Shown: one piece after another, positions 1 through 6,579 of the stretch
Layout of the letters: every line of letters begins with the position of its first letter
How positions within the stretch are numbered: position 1 is the first letter of the stretch
Source: Endozoicomonas sp. Mp262
GTDB taxonomy: Bacteria; Pseudomonadota; Gammaproteobacteria; Pseudomonadales; Endozoicomonadaceae
Reading direction: 5' to 3'
NCBI RefSeq assembly: GCF_025643335.1
Contig: NZ_CP092489.1
Coordinates: forward strand, 4,040,501-4,104,500
DNA: 64,000 nt
Notes under the pieces: model-generated
Told to the model about the DNA's origin: nothing
Seen by the model: only the letters and a program-made list of their open reading frames with translations
Database searches by the model: none
Made by a program: the position numbers and the translations under genes

Positions 1-739
1 CATTTTCATAGTACAATTTTAATATATCTTCATTTTCCATCCAGCCATGGTATGTCACATTTTTATTTTTAACACATAACAACTGAATTTGATCTCTAAA
101 ATCACCATCACCTATAATAGATATGCAATAGTTTTTATTTTTGCTTCTTTTTATAAAATCAATAAGATTTAAAACCCCTTTTTCTTCAGACAACCTGCCA
201 ACATACAATAATCTTATTATTGAATTTGATCTAAAAGATGCTTTTCTCAGAGGTAATATATTTATAGCATCAGGATATGGAGTGTTTATAACAAAAGATT
301 TATTACAACTTTTAAATTTTTCTTTTAAGTAATTTGTTTCTGAAATGAAGTATATATTTTTTCTTTGTGAAAGAAACTTATTAATACATACTACCACTAC
401 TCCTTTTATTTTATTCTTAAAACCCTTTGGATAGTTATTATCTATAGAGTCAATAATATAAATGATTTTTTTAGCTTGGAATATAGTTGAAACATAAACA
501 CACAAACATAAAAAAGCTTGATTAACTATGAATCTATTTCCAGAGAATAAAACAATAGAAATAATTAGCTTTATATAACTGGTCATACTTTTATAATTTT
601 CAAAAATCACTTGATACTTCAAATTGGATAACTCCATGACAGATTTTATGTTATAAAAGTTTTTTCTCCCTCCGTCAGGCTGTTTATCAATCCTAATAAG
701 CAAATAGCTATGAGATAAGTTGTTTTTTGTAACCACCAC
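1..739 (-). CDS. GT4-type glycosyltransferase, C-terminus beyond the left edge
   Basis: Glycosyltransferase of the GT-B fold (GT4/group 1), probably adding one sugar to an exopolysaccharide repeat unit at the cytoplasmic membrane face. The reading frame is open from position 739 to the edge (about 246 codons). Visible are a donor-domain signature LLYVGRLSEEKGVLNLIDF, then IIGDGDFRDQI and VTYHGWM, and near the N-terminus DKQPDGGRKNFYN, as expected for the acceptor domain. No ATG is suitably placed; the first codon after an in-frame TAA is GTG at 739, followed by a second GTG at 736. It overlaps the end of the preceding membrane-protein gene by 32 bases, suggesting translational coupling. The specificity cannot be read. 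The catalytic C-terminal end (E-x7-E region) lies outside the window. Confidence 0.8.
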   Translation of the reverse strand, partial: MVVTKNNLSHSYLLIRIDKQPDGGRKNFYNIKSVMELSNLKYQVIFENYKSMTSYIKLIISIVLFSGNRFIVNQAFLCLCVYVSTIFQAKKIIYIIDSIDNNYPKGFKNKIKGVVVVCINKFLSQRKNIYFISETNYLKEKFKSCNKSFVINTPYPDAINILPLRKASFRSNSIIRLLYVGRLSEEKGVLNLIDFIKRSKNKNYCISIIGDGDFRDQIQLLCVKNKNVTYHGWMENEDILKLYYEN

Positions 740-1907
740 TTATACTCTCCATAGAAAAAATCAAAATTACAACCAAAAGAACCAAGGATGTTGATTTAAA
801 AAAGTTATCAAAAAAACATGCCGTCAAGTAACACAACAACAATCCTTTTGAAGGAATACTTAGATTTTTAGATACATATAATAAAAAGCAAAGAATAAAG
901 GTCAAACCTAACAACCCACATTCAAATAATACTTTTAACCATTCATTATGAGGAGCCAAAACTGTAAATAATGTATTATGAGCCTGTCTGAAAAATATAT
1001 CTGAGTAACCCACTCCCTCTCCTATGACATAGTTATTAATGTTTCTTAAATAATAAGACCAATTCAAAAAACGCCATTGCACTGAATTTTCAGCATAGCC
1101 TACGTTTGCAACCAAATCAGTTTCTAAAATAAATTCCATTCTATTTCTAAATACGTCACTGATCAGATAGAGTAAATAAATAATAATTAATGAGACTAAA
1201 ACACCAAAAATCATCTTCAATAGTCTAGACCTCTGATTATCGTACACATAAACAAAACCAAAAAAAACAAAACCTGCAATAATAGAAGAAAAATTTAATA
1301 TTCTTAAAAATACAACTAACCCCAACAAAAAAAACAATACAAACTTTAGTTTTGATATAGCATTGTATTTATATAATATAAAAAATGCACACAAAGTAAG
1401 AATTACATGCATACCATACGGGTTAGGATGTGAATATGTACCATTCAATCTAGGAACACCTTCTATTATCCGATAATTACCAAAAATTATATTAAATAAG
1501 CCAATCAGAACAATTATAAAGTTGATCAAATATAAAACATTTGTAGTAGCTTCAAAAAACCCCCTGTTTGCTAGCAACGACAACATACCTACTAACACGA
1601 TCAAGAATAATATTCTTAATAGCTCTTTTACTTCCAAAGTATTACCTATGCTGATTTGAAAAACCAGCAAGATCGCCATCATTAATAAAAAAACAAACGA
1701 AGACTTAATCTCTTTTTTGTATATTGGCTTGTTATATGAGTATACAGCGTATATTGTGATACCAAGTAGAATAAAGTTTACAATAACATTTATTCCTGAT
1801 ACATTAATTGAATCAGTAGTGAACCTTAGAAAAACAATAATGAAAATCAGAAGTGTTAAAACGGGATTTATTTTATTTGCTTGGTGCAAATAAGAATACC
1901 TAAGCAT
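708..1907 (-). CDS. O-antigen ligase / Wzy-like polymerase membrane protein
   Basis: Polytopic membrane protein of the O-antigen ligase (PF04932) type, about 399 residues with roughly ten hydrophobic segments. Family features: HPNPYGMH in the middle and a late periplasmic loop with APHNEWLKVLFECGLLG, the usual H-N-x-x-L plus GLLG pattern. It most likely polymerises or ligates lipid-linked repeat units of the polysaccharide encoded here; ligase and polymerase cannot be separated by sequence inspection. The ATG at 1907 overlaps the upstream stop by 8 bases; an ATG at 1922 and a TTG at 1928 are in frame too, but no start has an ideal ribosome site. The gene is AT-rich compared with the housekeeping genes further right, common for surface-polysaccharide loci. 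Confidence 0.82.
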   Translation of the reverse strand: MLRYSYLHQANKINPVLTLLIFIIVFLRFTTDSINVSGINVIVNFILLGITIYAVYSYNKPIYKKEIKSSFVFLLMMAILLVFQISIGNTLEVKELLRILFLIVLVGMLSLLANRGFFEATTNVLYLINFIIVLIGLFNIIFGNYRIIEGVPRLNGTYSHPNPYGMHVILTLCAFFILYKYNAISKLKFVLFFLLGLVVFLRILNFSSIIAGFVFFGFVYVYDNQRSRLLKMIFGVLVSLIIIYLLYLISDVFRNRMEFILETDLVANVGYAENSVQWRFLNWSYYLRNINNYVIGEGVGYSDIFFRQAHNTLFTVLAPHNEWLKVLFECGLLGLTFILCFLLYVSKNLSIPSKGLLLCYLTACFFDNFFKSTSLVLLVVILIFSMESISGGYKKQLIS

Positions 1908-2805
1908 AATTATATAAAACATCTCCAATAAGTTTAATCAATCTATCAAGACGTTCTTTTTCGCCTTTCTTAATAATAACAGTAACCTTTTTGCTATTAT
2001 AAAAAATTTTCTTTACCAGAATGATAGATGATATGCCTGCCATAATTTCTTTATCTTTAATAATAAATTCATATGGAATATCTAGCCTACCGGTTGATTT
2101 ATGGCTTCTTGGATGAAATATTAAATCCGCATCCATATTGGCTGCTGTATTTTCACCCGATTTTAATGACTGCTCATAAGATAAAAAAAATAACTTTTCT
2201 TTGGTTGATGAATAATTCGAGCTTATTTTGTGTATATACTTTTCAGCCTCATCGAAATCAACATACTCCCTTAATCCAACAACTGTAATATTTGGATATT
2301 TACATTTATACTTATTCAACAGCGTTATAAATGTTGCATTGATATTTTTTGGGATTTTTAAATTATTACCATGACCAGTATTCAGGCCATATATTCTAAA
2401 TAAAGAAAGTATACCATTGATAATAGACTTGAGCCAATTTGAAATTTTTTTCTCTTTCTCCGACTGCAAGCCATAGTTAACTAACCCATCATCCATTATA
2501 TACAGACTTACATACTTATATTTATTATAAATTATTGAGGCTATGGAATGATTTTGATTTCCTATGTAAAGACTAACCTCCTTTTTATTTCTTTTTACTA
2601 GCAACAGGTCAATTAAAAATTGATAATATCTATCTCTGAAATTAACAAATAAAAGTTTCCCTTGTAATATTTTTTTAAAATCAATGCTTTTTTTTAAACG
2701 AAAATCAATAATAAAAATATTATTGCTACGATTAATCGAAATTAGACTTACTTGAAATGCATGCAATGAAGTTGATATTATATATATGTTATTTTTATTT
2801 ATCAT
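1900..2805 (-). CDS. Putative sialyltransferase-like glycosyltransferase
   Basis: About 301 residues. The protein carries the two short signatures shared by bacterial sialyltransferases of families GT38/52/80: a D/E-D/E-G motif (YIMDDGLVNYG, about residue 107) and an HP motif (IFHPRSHKS), followed by a Ser-Ser tail region (AGISSIIL). The N-terminus NNIYIISTSLHAFQVSLI resembles the first beta strand and helix of GT52 enzymes. It would transfer a nonulosonic acid such as sialic acid from a CMP donor onto the polysaccharide, but the genes for the donor are not in the window. The start at 2805 overlaps the sulfotransferase stop by 11 bases; an in-frame ATG at 2841 would add residues unlike the family. 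Assignment is from motifs only. Confidence 0.55.
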   Translation of the reverse strand: MINKNNIYIISTSLHAFQVSLISINRSNNIFIIDFRLKKSIDFKKILQGKLLFVNFRDRYYQFLIDLLLVKRNKKEVSLYIGNQNHSIASIIYNKYKYVSLYIMDDGLVNYGLQSEKEKKISNWLKSIINGILSLFRIYGLNTGHGNNLKIPKNINATFITLLNKYKCKYPNITVVGLREYVDFDEAEKYIHKISSNYSSTKEKLFFLSYEQSLKSGENTAANMDADLIFHPRSHKSTGRLDIPYEFIIKDKEIMAGISSIILVKKIFYNSKKVTVIIKKGEKERLDRLIKLIGDVLYNYA

Positions 2806-3475
2806 CAAACTTATATCCAAGTAACTCAACATCACGCCCATACAACTTTGCGATTTTATCTTTAGTTGTTTTTGAATAATAGTCTTTATAAGCTTTGCGT
2901 TTACTTTTATTAATATTTTCCAAGCTTCTATACCCCCCCAGTTTCTCTGATAATATCTTAAAGTCGCAATTCAGTGTTTCAAATCTACCTAGAAAATCAA
3001 CTTTTAGGTTATCATTTGTATCAAAGATGAAGTTAGATTGGGGTACAAAATGATTCCATGTAAGTATATTTTCTTCTGTTAGCCAGCTATTTATAAATGA
3101 TTCAAATGATGTGTATTTTGCTAGATTTTTTTCAGACCAAGCTTTATCACTCTCATTTCTACCTCCTGATTTTAAATATTCATATGCTGAAACTACTCTA
3201 TCCCATGGATTTCTTACAAAAGCGAATTTATAATACTTAGAAAATTTTTTTTTATCGTATGCCTCATATTCATCCCATCGCAAATGACCTGTATGAGTGA
3301 AATTAAACAATGTTTTTTGCAAGCTTGTTCCTGCTGTTTTTGGTATATGTACAAAAATACACTCCAGTTTATCATTGTAATCATGGAATACAACTTGACC
3401 TCTTAGCTTTTCATTTACTCTCACCTTGATAAATGTTGGAACATATGTTCGGTATATCTTTTTTAAAAAAATCAT
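2795..3475 (-). CDS. Sulfotransferase family protein
   Basis: About 226 residues. The 5'-PSB loop for PAPS binding is clear: CIFVHIPKTAGTSLQKTLF; the 3'-phosphate binding segment is FAFVRNPWDRVVSAYEYL. These define the sulfotransferase-2 family (PF03567/PF13469), which moves a sulfuryl group from PAPS to a carbohydrate hydroxyl. In this setting the target is probably the exopolysaccharide. The reading frame stays open upstream to 3589, but that extension is encoded by repeats (two AAAACTGGGGTC copies), so the ATG at 3475 (MIFLKKIYRTYVP) is the better start. The repeat array lies directly upstream and may have replaced the original upstream gene or promoter. Confidence 0.85.
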   Translation of the reverse strand: MIFLKKIYRTYVPTFIKVRVNEKLRGQVVFHDYNDKLECIFVHIPKTAGTSLQKTLFNFTHTGHLRWDEYEAYDKKKFSKYYKFAFVRNPWDRVVSAYEYLKSGGRNESDKAWSEKNLAKYTSFESFINSWLTEENILTWNHFVPQSNFIFDTNDNLKVDFLGRFETLNCDFKILSEKLGGYRSLENINKSKRKAYKDYYSKTTKDKIAKLYGRDVELLGYKFDDK

Positions 3476-3521
3476 TATAAATTTTCTATAAACATGAGTA
3501 ATTAACAGAATTAACAGCAGC

Positions 3522-3612
3522 AAAACTGGGGTCACAAAACTGAAAACTGGGGTCATATATAGTCCGCCCCGCAGCAAAACTGGGGTCAAGTCTTGAAACT
3601 TGAATTTATTGA
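3522..3612 (+). repeat. Three stacked copies of the AAAACTGGGGTC end motif
   Basis: AAAACTGGGGTC occurs at 3522-3533, 3543-3554 and 3576-3587. The sequence after each copy differs in length and content before the next copy starts: about 9 bases, then about 21 bases including ATATATAGTCCGCCCCGC, then AAGTCTTGAAACTTGAA running on toward the toxin gene. The middle unit recurs almost exactly at 8130-8159. The pattern fits short insertions with a fixed left end and a variable right end. Confidence 0.75.
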
Positions 3613-3628
3613 AGACACAAGGCTGCTC

Positions 3629-3839
3629 TTAAAATGTGTTTTTCTCACCAGCCTTTTCCATAGCTTTATCAATCAAGGCAGGGTGATACCAGTACCCGTG
3701 TTGCTTTAATATTTTCAAAGAGGGCCGGTATCCATACTTTTTGTGCCATCGCTACCAGTTCTGGTATGAGTTCCACTAACGCAAGCGCAATTAATGGGCT
3801 GCTGTCTGCAATGATAATGGGTTCCCTAAATCTGCCCAT
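3629..3839 (-). pseudogene. DUF3368 PIN-like toxin, internally deleted
   Basis: Remnant of a DUF3368 (PIN-fold) toxin. The N-terminus is intact: PIIIADSSPLIALALVELI with the first catalytic Asp, up to VWIPALFENIK. Then the frame changes, and in another frame the family C-terminus is visible: KQHGYWYHPALIDKAMEKAGE, ending at a TAA at 3629-3631. A normal member has about 150 residues; roughly 80 residues with the other catalytic acids are missing. Read in the first frame, translation stops at 3669. The start at 3839 is 2 bases after the antitoxin stop, as in a working operon. The product should have no nuclease activity. Confidence 0.75.
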
Positions 3840-3840
3840 T

Positions 3841-4167
3841 TCACTCACCAAGATTATCCAGCTCCTGATCCAAATCTTCTGGTTGGTAATCGACTAACGG
3901 TATACCGAGATGACCCAGTTTTTCTATGAAGGTTTCCAGGGGCAACTGGGCAAGCCTTGCAGCCTTACCAGACGTTATGATTCCCTGGCTGAAAAGATGT
4001 ACAGCCATGCAAAGGTTTATGTTTTCGTTAATCAGAGTCTCATTGAAAGGCACTCCAACCATGAGCGGGCGATCCCGCTTGGTCAGCAAAGCCAATTGCC
4101 CCGCTTCTGCAAGGCGGGTGAGTTCTCCGGAACGTTCACGCAAGTCACGTATGCCAAATGTTTCCAT
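3841..4167 (-). CDS. Antitoxin with Phd-like N-terminus and UPF0175 C-terminus
   Basis: 108 residues. Residues 1-45 (TFGIRDLRERSGELTRLAEAG then LLTKRDRPLMVGVPF) match the Phd/YefM DNA-binding fold, which dimerises and represses its own promoter. Residues 50-105 (MAVHLFSQGIITSGKAARLA, ETFIEKLGHLGIPLVDY) match UPF0175, the usual partner of DUF3368 toxins. The ATG at 4167 has a strong ribosome site (GGAGG, 8 bases upstream). The downstream toxin is broken, so this is now an orphan antitoxin that could still bind DNA or neutralise related toxins elsewhere. Whether the two halves are an established fusion family I cannot verify. Confidence 0.75.
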   Translation of the reverse strand: METFGIRDLRERSGELTRLAEAGQLALLTKRDRPLMVGVPFNETLINENINLCMAVHLFSQGIITSGKAARLAQLPLETFIEKLGHLGIPLVDYQPEDLDQELDNLGE

Positions 4168-4235
4168 ATTATGCCTCCTGCCATTGATTTAAAAAACGTG
4201 TATACAGAAGATAGCACATAAAAGAGATTCGAGGG

Positions 4236-4382
4236 CAAGTCTTGAATCTTGACAACCAACCCCACCTTTAACTCACATTTTACGCAATCTGATTAACTGA
4301 CTTGTTTCAACTGTTCTGATAATTGAGGCACTTTACGAGTAATAACATCCCATAAAATATCAGGGTCAACCTTGAAGTAGGC
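4236..4382 (-). pseudogene. Duplicated 3' end of hepT with its downstream motif
   Basis: 147 bases nearly identical to 4899-5045 (offset 663; two differences seen). The copy contains the motif CAAGTCTTGAATCTTGACAA and the codons for the last 30 residues of HepT (FKVDPDILWDVITRKV... to the stop), then breaks off inside the gene. The break lies directly beside the next motif copy (GAAGACCGGGGTC at 4385). No expression is expected. Confidence 0.85.
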
Positions 4383-4401
4383 GTGAAGACCGGGGTCGCG
4401 T

Positions 4402-4883
4402 GAAGACCGGGGTCGGGTCTTGAATTTTGACAACAAACCCCTCCTTGGAAAAACGGGGCAAGCTTCTCATCGTTCATCATTGCCTAGTCGCCATCAAGCA
4501 AACACCCCATCACCAAGATTAATAATGGCATCAAAGTAGCCTTCTTCCATAACGCTGTCAGCGACGGTGTTTGCATGTATTAGTACAGGGTGGAAAGAAA
4601 CGCCTTTTGCCTTGGGTAGCCGGGCTATTCTAGTGTCAACTTCCTCAATGACTGATCTGCCAATCTCACCGGCATGTAGCTTGCATTCACACACATAAAC
4701 CCTGTTTCTGACGTGTATCAACAGGTCAACCTGACATCCCTTTCGCCTTGTTGTTTGTGTCTGGATATAGGGGCCAGCAAAAGCCACATCTCTTGTTTCA
4801 ATGTTTAACCTGGCCAGTATGAAGGCAAGATTGTTGTGAACCAGGTTTTCAAACTGCAAGCCCAGCACAGATGTCAGATTCCG
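4402..4883 (-). pseudogene. Duplicated 3' end of the DUF234 ATPase gene with its motif
   Basis: 482 bases matching 6488-6969 (offset 2086) with about two differences seen, one of them changing EDYF to EGYF. It holds the motif CCGGGGTCGGGTCTTGAA, the intergenic tail and the last ~130 codons of the ATPase (GLQFENLVHNNLAFILARLN, DLLIHVRNRVYVCECKLHAG, NLGDGVFA). The copy ends inside the gene at 4883 and is followed within 10 bases by the next motif copy (CGGGGTC, 4893). Without the AAA+ domain it should not function, although a 144-codon frame remains open. Confidence 0.88.
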
Positions 4884-4892
4884 CGCAGGATG

Positions 4893-4931
4893 CGGGGTCA
4901 AGTCTTGAATCTTGACAACCAACCCCACCTT
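4893..4931 (+). repeat. Motif copy downstream of hepT
   Basis: CGGGGTCAAGTCTTGAATC continues as TTGACAACCAACCCCACC. GTCAAG and CTTGAC form an inverted pair, and GGGGT pairs with ACCCC further out, so a hairpin can form on either strand. The sequence sits 25 bases past the hepT stop and is also present at 4236-4260, and in variant form at 4408-4440 and 6494-6530. Confidence 0.75.
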
Positions 4932-4955
4932 TAACTCACATTTTACCCAATCTGA

Positions 4956-5285
4956 TTAACTGACTTGTTTCAACTGTTCTGATAATTGAGGCACTTTACG
5001 GGTAATAACATCCCATAAAATATCAGGGTCAACCTTGAAGTAGGCATGGGTGACAAAATTACGAAACTCCCTTATGCCTCTCCAATCAATGTCCGGGTGC
5101 TTGTTTTTTACATCAACAGGGAGGTGCTTCACCGCTTCCCCAAGGATTTCAAGGTTGCGAAGCGTAGCATCATATCTCAGTCGATTGCACAGAAATGTTT
5201 TCTGATCAAGCCCTGCTGTATACTCCATAACCCTCTGCGCACTTTCTTGCATATCTTCCAGATACAGCTTCCAGTTACGCAACAT
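4956..5285 (-). CDS. hepT: HepT-like HEPN ribonuclease toxin
   Basis: 109 residues, normal for the DUF86/HepT family. The catalytic R-x4-H-x-Y motif is present near residue 80 (FRNFVTHAYF: Arg, His and Tyr). HepT is an RNase of the HEPN fold; in the characterised systems its cognate MntA blocks it by adding AMP to the motif tyrosine. The ATG at 5285 overlaps the mntA stop by 11 bases, so the two are made together. A 3' copy of this gene exists at 4236-4382. Nothing in the sequence suggests inactivation. Confidence 0.88.
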   Translation of the reverse strand: MLRNWKLYLEDMQESAQRVMEYTAGLDQKTFLCNRLRYDATLRNLEILGEAVKHLPVDVKNKHPDIDWRGIREFRNFVTHAYFKVDPDILWDVITRKVPQLSEQLKQVS

Positions 5286-5568
5286 GAATCAGATCCTCTT
5301 CGATATATGACCGAATTCTATCATCCAAGGCGGCTTCTGTTACCAGATCAATTTTTGTTTGAAACACATCCTCAAGGTAAAACTTCAAATTCATATAGCT
5401 ATCATAGGTGGGCTTACCGGTAAAGCTAACGAGTATATCAATATCGCTTCCGGTAGCCGCTTCATTTCTAGCTACCGATCCAAAAACCCCCAACGCTTGA
5501 ACCTGATACTCTTGCTTTAATTCAGAGAGAATGCTCCGGAGTTTGCAAATAACCTCATCTCGCATCAT
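5275..5568 (-). CDS. mntA: MntA minimal nucleotidyltransferase antitoxin
   Basis: 97 residues. The nucleotidyltransferase signature is complete: GVFGSVARNEAATGSDIDIL, i.e. G-S-x10-D-x-D, and a third acid in TKIDLVTEAAL. Members of this family (COG1669) modify and silence the neighbouring HEPN toxin. The gene precedes and overlaps hepT, the standard order. Start codons ATG at 5568 and 5565 are both possible. The stretch 5569-5743 upstream holds a variant of the dispersed motif (CCAAGTCTTTCATCGTGCAT, 5645-5664) but no gene. Confidence 0.88.
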   Translation of the reverse strand: MMRDEVICKLRSILSELKQEYQVQALGVFGSVARNEAATGSDIDILVSFTGKPTYDSYMNLKFYLEDVFQTKIDLVTEAALDDRIRSYIEEDLIHVA

Positions 5569-5743
5569 TAGGCTTACCCGGCATACTTTTTTAGTGTTGA
5601 GTCACCCTAGCACAGGTGAGAAGCAAAGCGAAGCAAGGCCAGAACCAAGTCTTTCATCGTGCATAAAATTGCCAGAAAACCAGAGGCTTATTTTTCATTT
5701 AAATTCATCATTATCGTTACAATTGCACCGACCCAAACATTAG

Positions 5744-6169
5744 TTACACCATTTGAACAGACGGGTAGTGCATAATAAATTCTTCAGGTGTTACCACAGG
5801 GAGTTCAGCCTTGGTAAAATCCTTCGTATTTCGGGTAATGATGACTTCAGCGTTTACAGAACGGGCGGCTGTATATTGGACACTGTCCTCATAGTCACGA
5901 AAACCCATAGTCTGTGCCTGCATCAGTACAGTCTGGTTGACAGCTGCTATCTCGTACAGTTGCAATAATGTTTTGATAACTTCTTCCCCAGCTTGCTTTC
6001 CACAGGCTTTGCTAATCAGATAATGGATGGTGGTAATAGATGTGGCACATAAAACCCCCGTTATTTTGCTGAGTTCAACTTGCGCCATGATAACGGCAGA
6101 TGCCTCTGAAAGCCTGGGCCGATCGAGCAATACATCCATAACCACATTGATATCCAGAAGCGCTTTCAC
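5744..6169 (-). CDS. PIN-domain toxin, VapC-like (PIN_3 group)
   Basis: 141 residues. The PIN acids are visible: D6 and D12 in MKALLDINVVMDVLLDRPR, then FRDYEDSVQY with Glu/Asp, and VIITRNTKDF near the C-terminus. The pattern DINVVMDVLLDRP is typical of the PF13470 group. Such proteins cut RNA, often tRNA, when free of antitoxin. The start is GTG at 6169, overlapping the antitoxin stop as GTGA, so translation is coupled. It pairs with the small helical protein upstream. Confidence 0.85.
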   Translation of the reverse strand: MKALLDINVVMDVLLDRPRLSEASAVIMAQVELSKITGVLCATSITTIHYLISKACGKQAGEEVIKTLLQLYEIAAVNQTVLMQAQTMGFRDYEDSVQYTAARSVNAEVIITRNTKDFTKAELPVVTPEEFIMHYPSVQMV

Positions 6170-6402
6170 AGGTATTTATCCTCAAGATGCTGCTTATAAT
6201 CCTGTTCGCAGTCAGAGGCGTCCTTGAGTAACCCCCTCAGTTTTCTGGTCAAAGGAGGCAGGCTCCCGGAATGATAGGCTTCCTTCGTTAATGCCTCAAA
6301 GTAATCGGCTACCAGTTGCGATAGTGATTTGCCATGGTGGGCTGCGTACTGCTTGGCATGGTCAATCAGCTCAGGCTGCATTCTTAAGGTCAATTTTTGC
6401 AT
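6166..6402 (-). CDS. Ribbon-helix-helix-type antitoxin of the PIN pair
   Basis: 78 residues. The N-terminus KLTLRMQPELIDHAKQYAAH then GKSLSQLVADYFEAL fits a ribbon-helix-helix dimer (beta strand, two helices) as in the DUF6364 family of antitoxins; the acidic/basic C-terminal half (DCEQDYKQHLEDKYL) would wrap the toxin. It lies immediately before the PIN gene with a 4-base overlap. The ATG at 6402 is the only good start. Confidence 0.78.
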   Translation of the reverse strand: MQKLTLRMQPELIDHAKQYAAHHGKSLSQLVADYFEALTKEAYHSGSLPPLTRKLRGLLKDASDCEQDYKQHLEDKYL

Positions 6403-6487
6403 GGAACGATACCGTGACGTACTTTATTAACTAAATATACGTCATGCTTATCTGACGTCAAGAGAGAAACATAAAGAAGACCGTAAA

Positions 6488-6530
6488 GAAGACCGGGGTC
6501 GGGTCTTGAATTTTGACAACAAACCCCTCC
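6488..6530 (+). repeat. Motif copy downstream of the ATPase gene
   Basis: GAAGACCGGGGTCGGGTCTT then GAATTTTGACAACAAACCCC. This copy is the left end of the 482-base segment duplicated at 4402-4883. It lies 50 bases past the ATPase stop; a preceding partial GAAGACCG lies at 6476-6483. Confidence 0.75.
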
Positions 6531-6579
6531 TTGGAAAAACGGGGCAAGCTTCTCATCGTTCATCATTGCCTGGTCGCCA

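Noticed and set aside
3476-3589. N-terminal extension of the sulfotransferase with repeated TPV residues and a hydrophobic stretch
   Set aside because: It is encoded by motif repeats; the family start with ATG 3475 is better.
4083-4265. Open minus-strand frame starting GLVVKIQDL, also seen at the start of the frame at 4494-4928
   Set aside because: The residues come from the repeat motif itself; the frame runs antisense through the spacer or joins the motif to a truncated gene and shows no family of its own.
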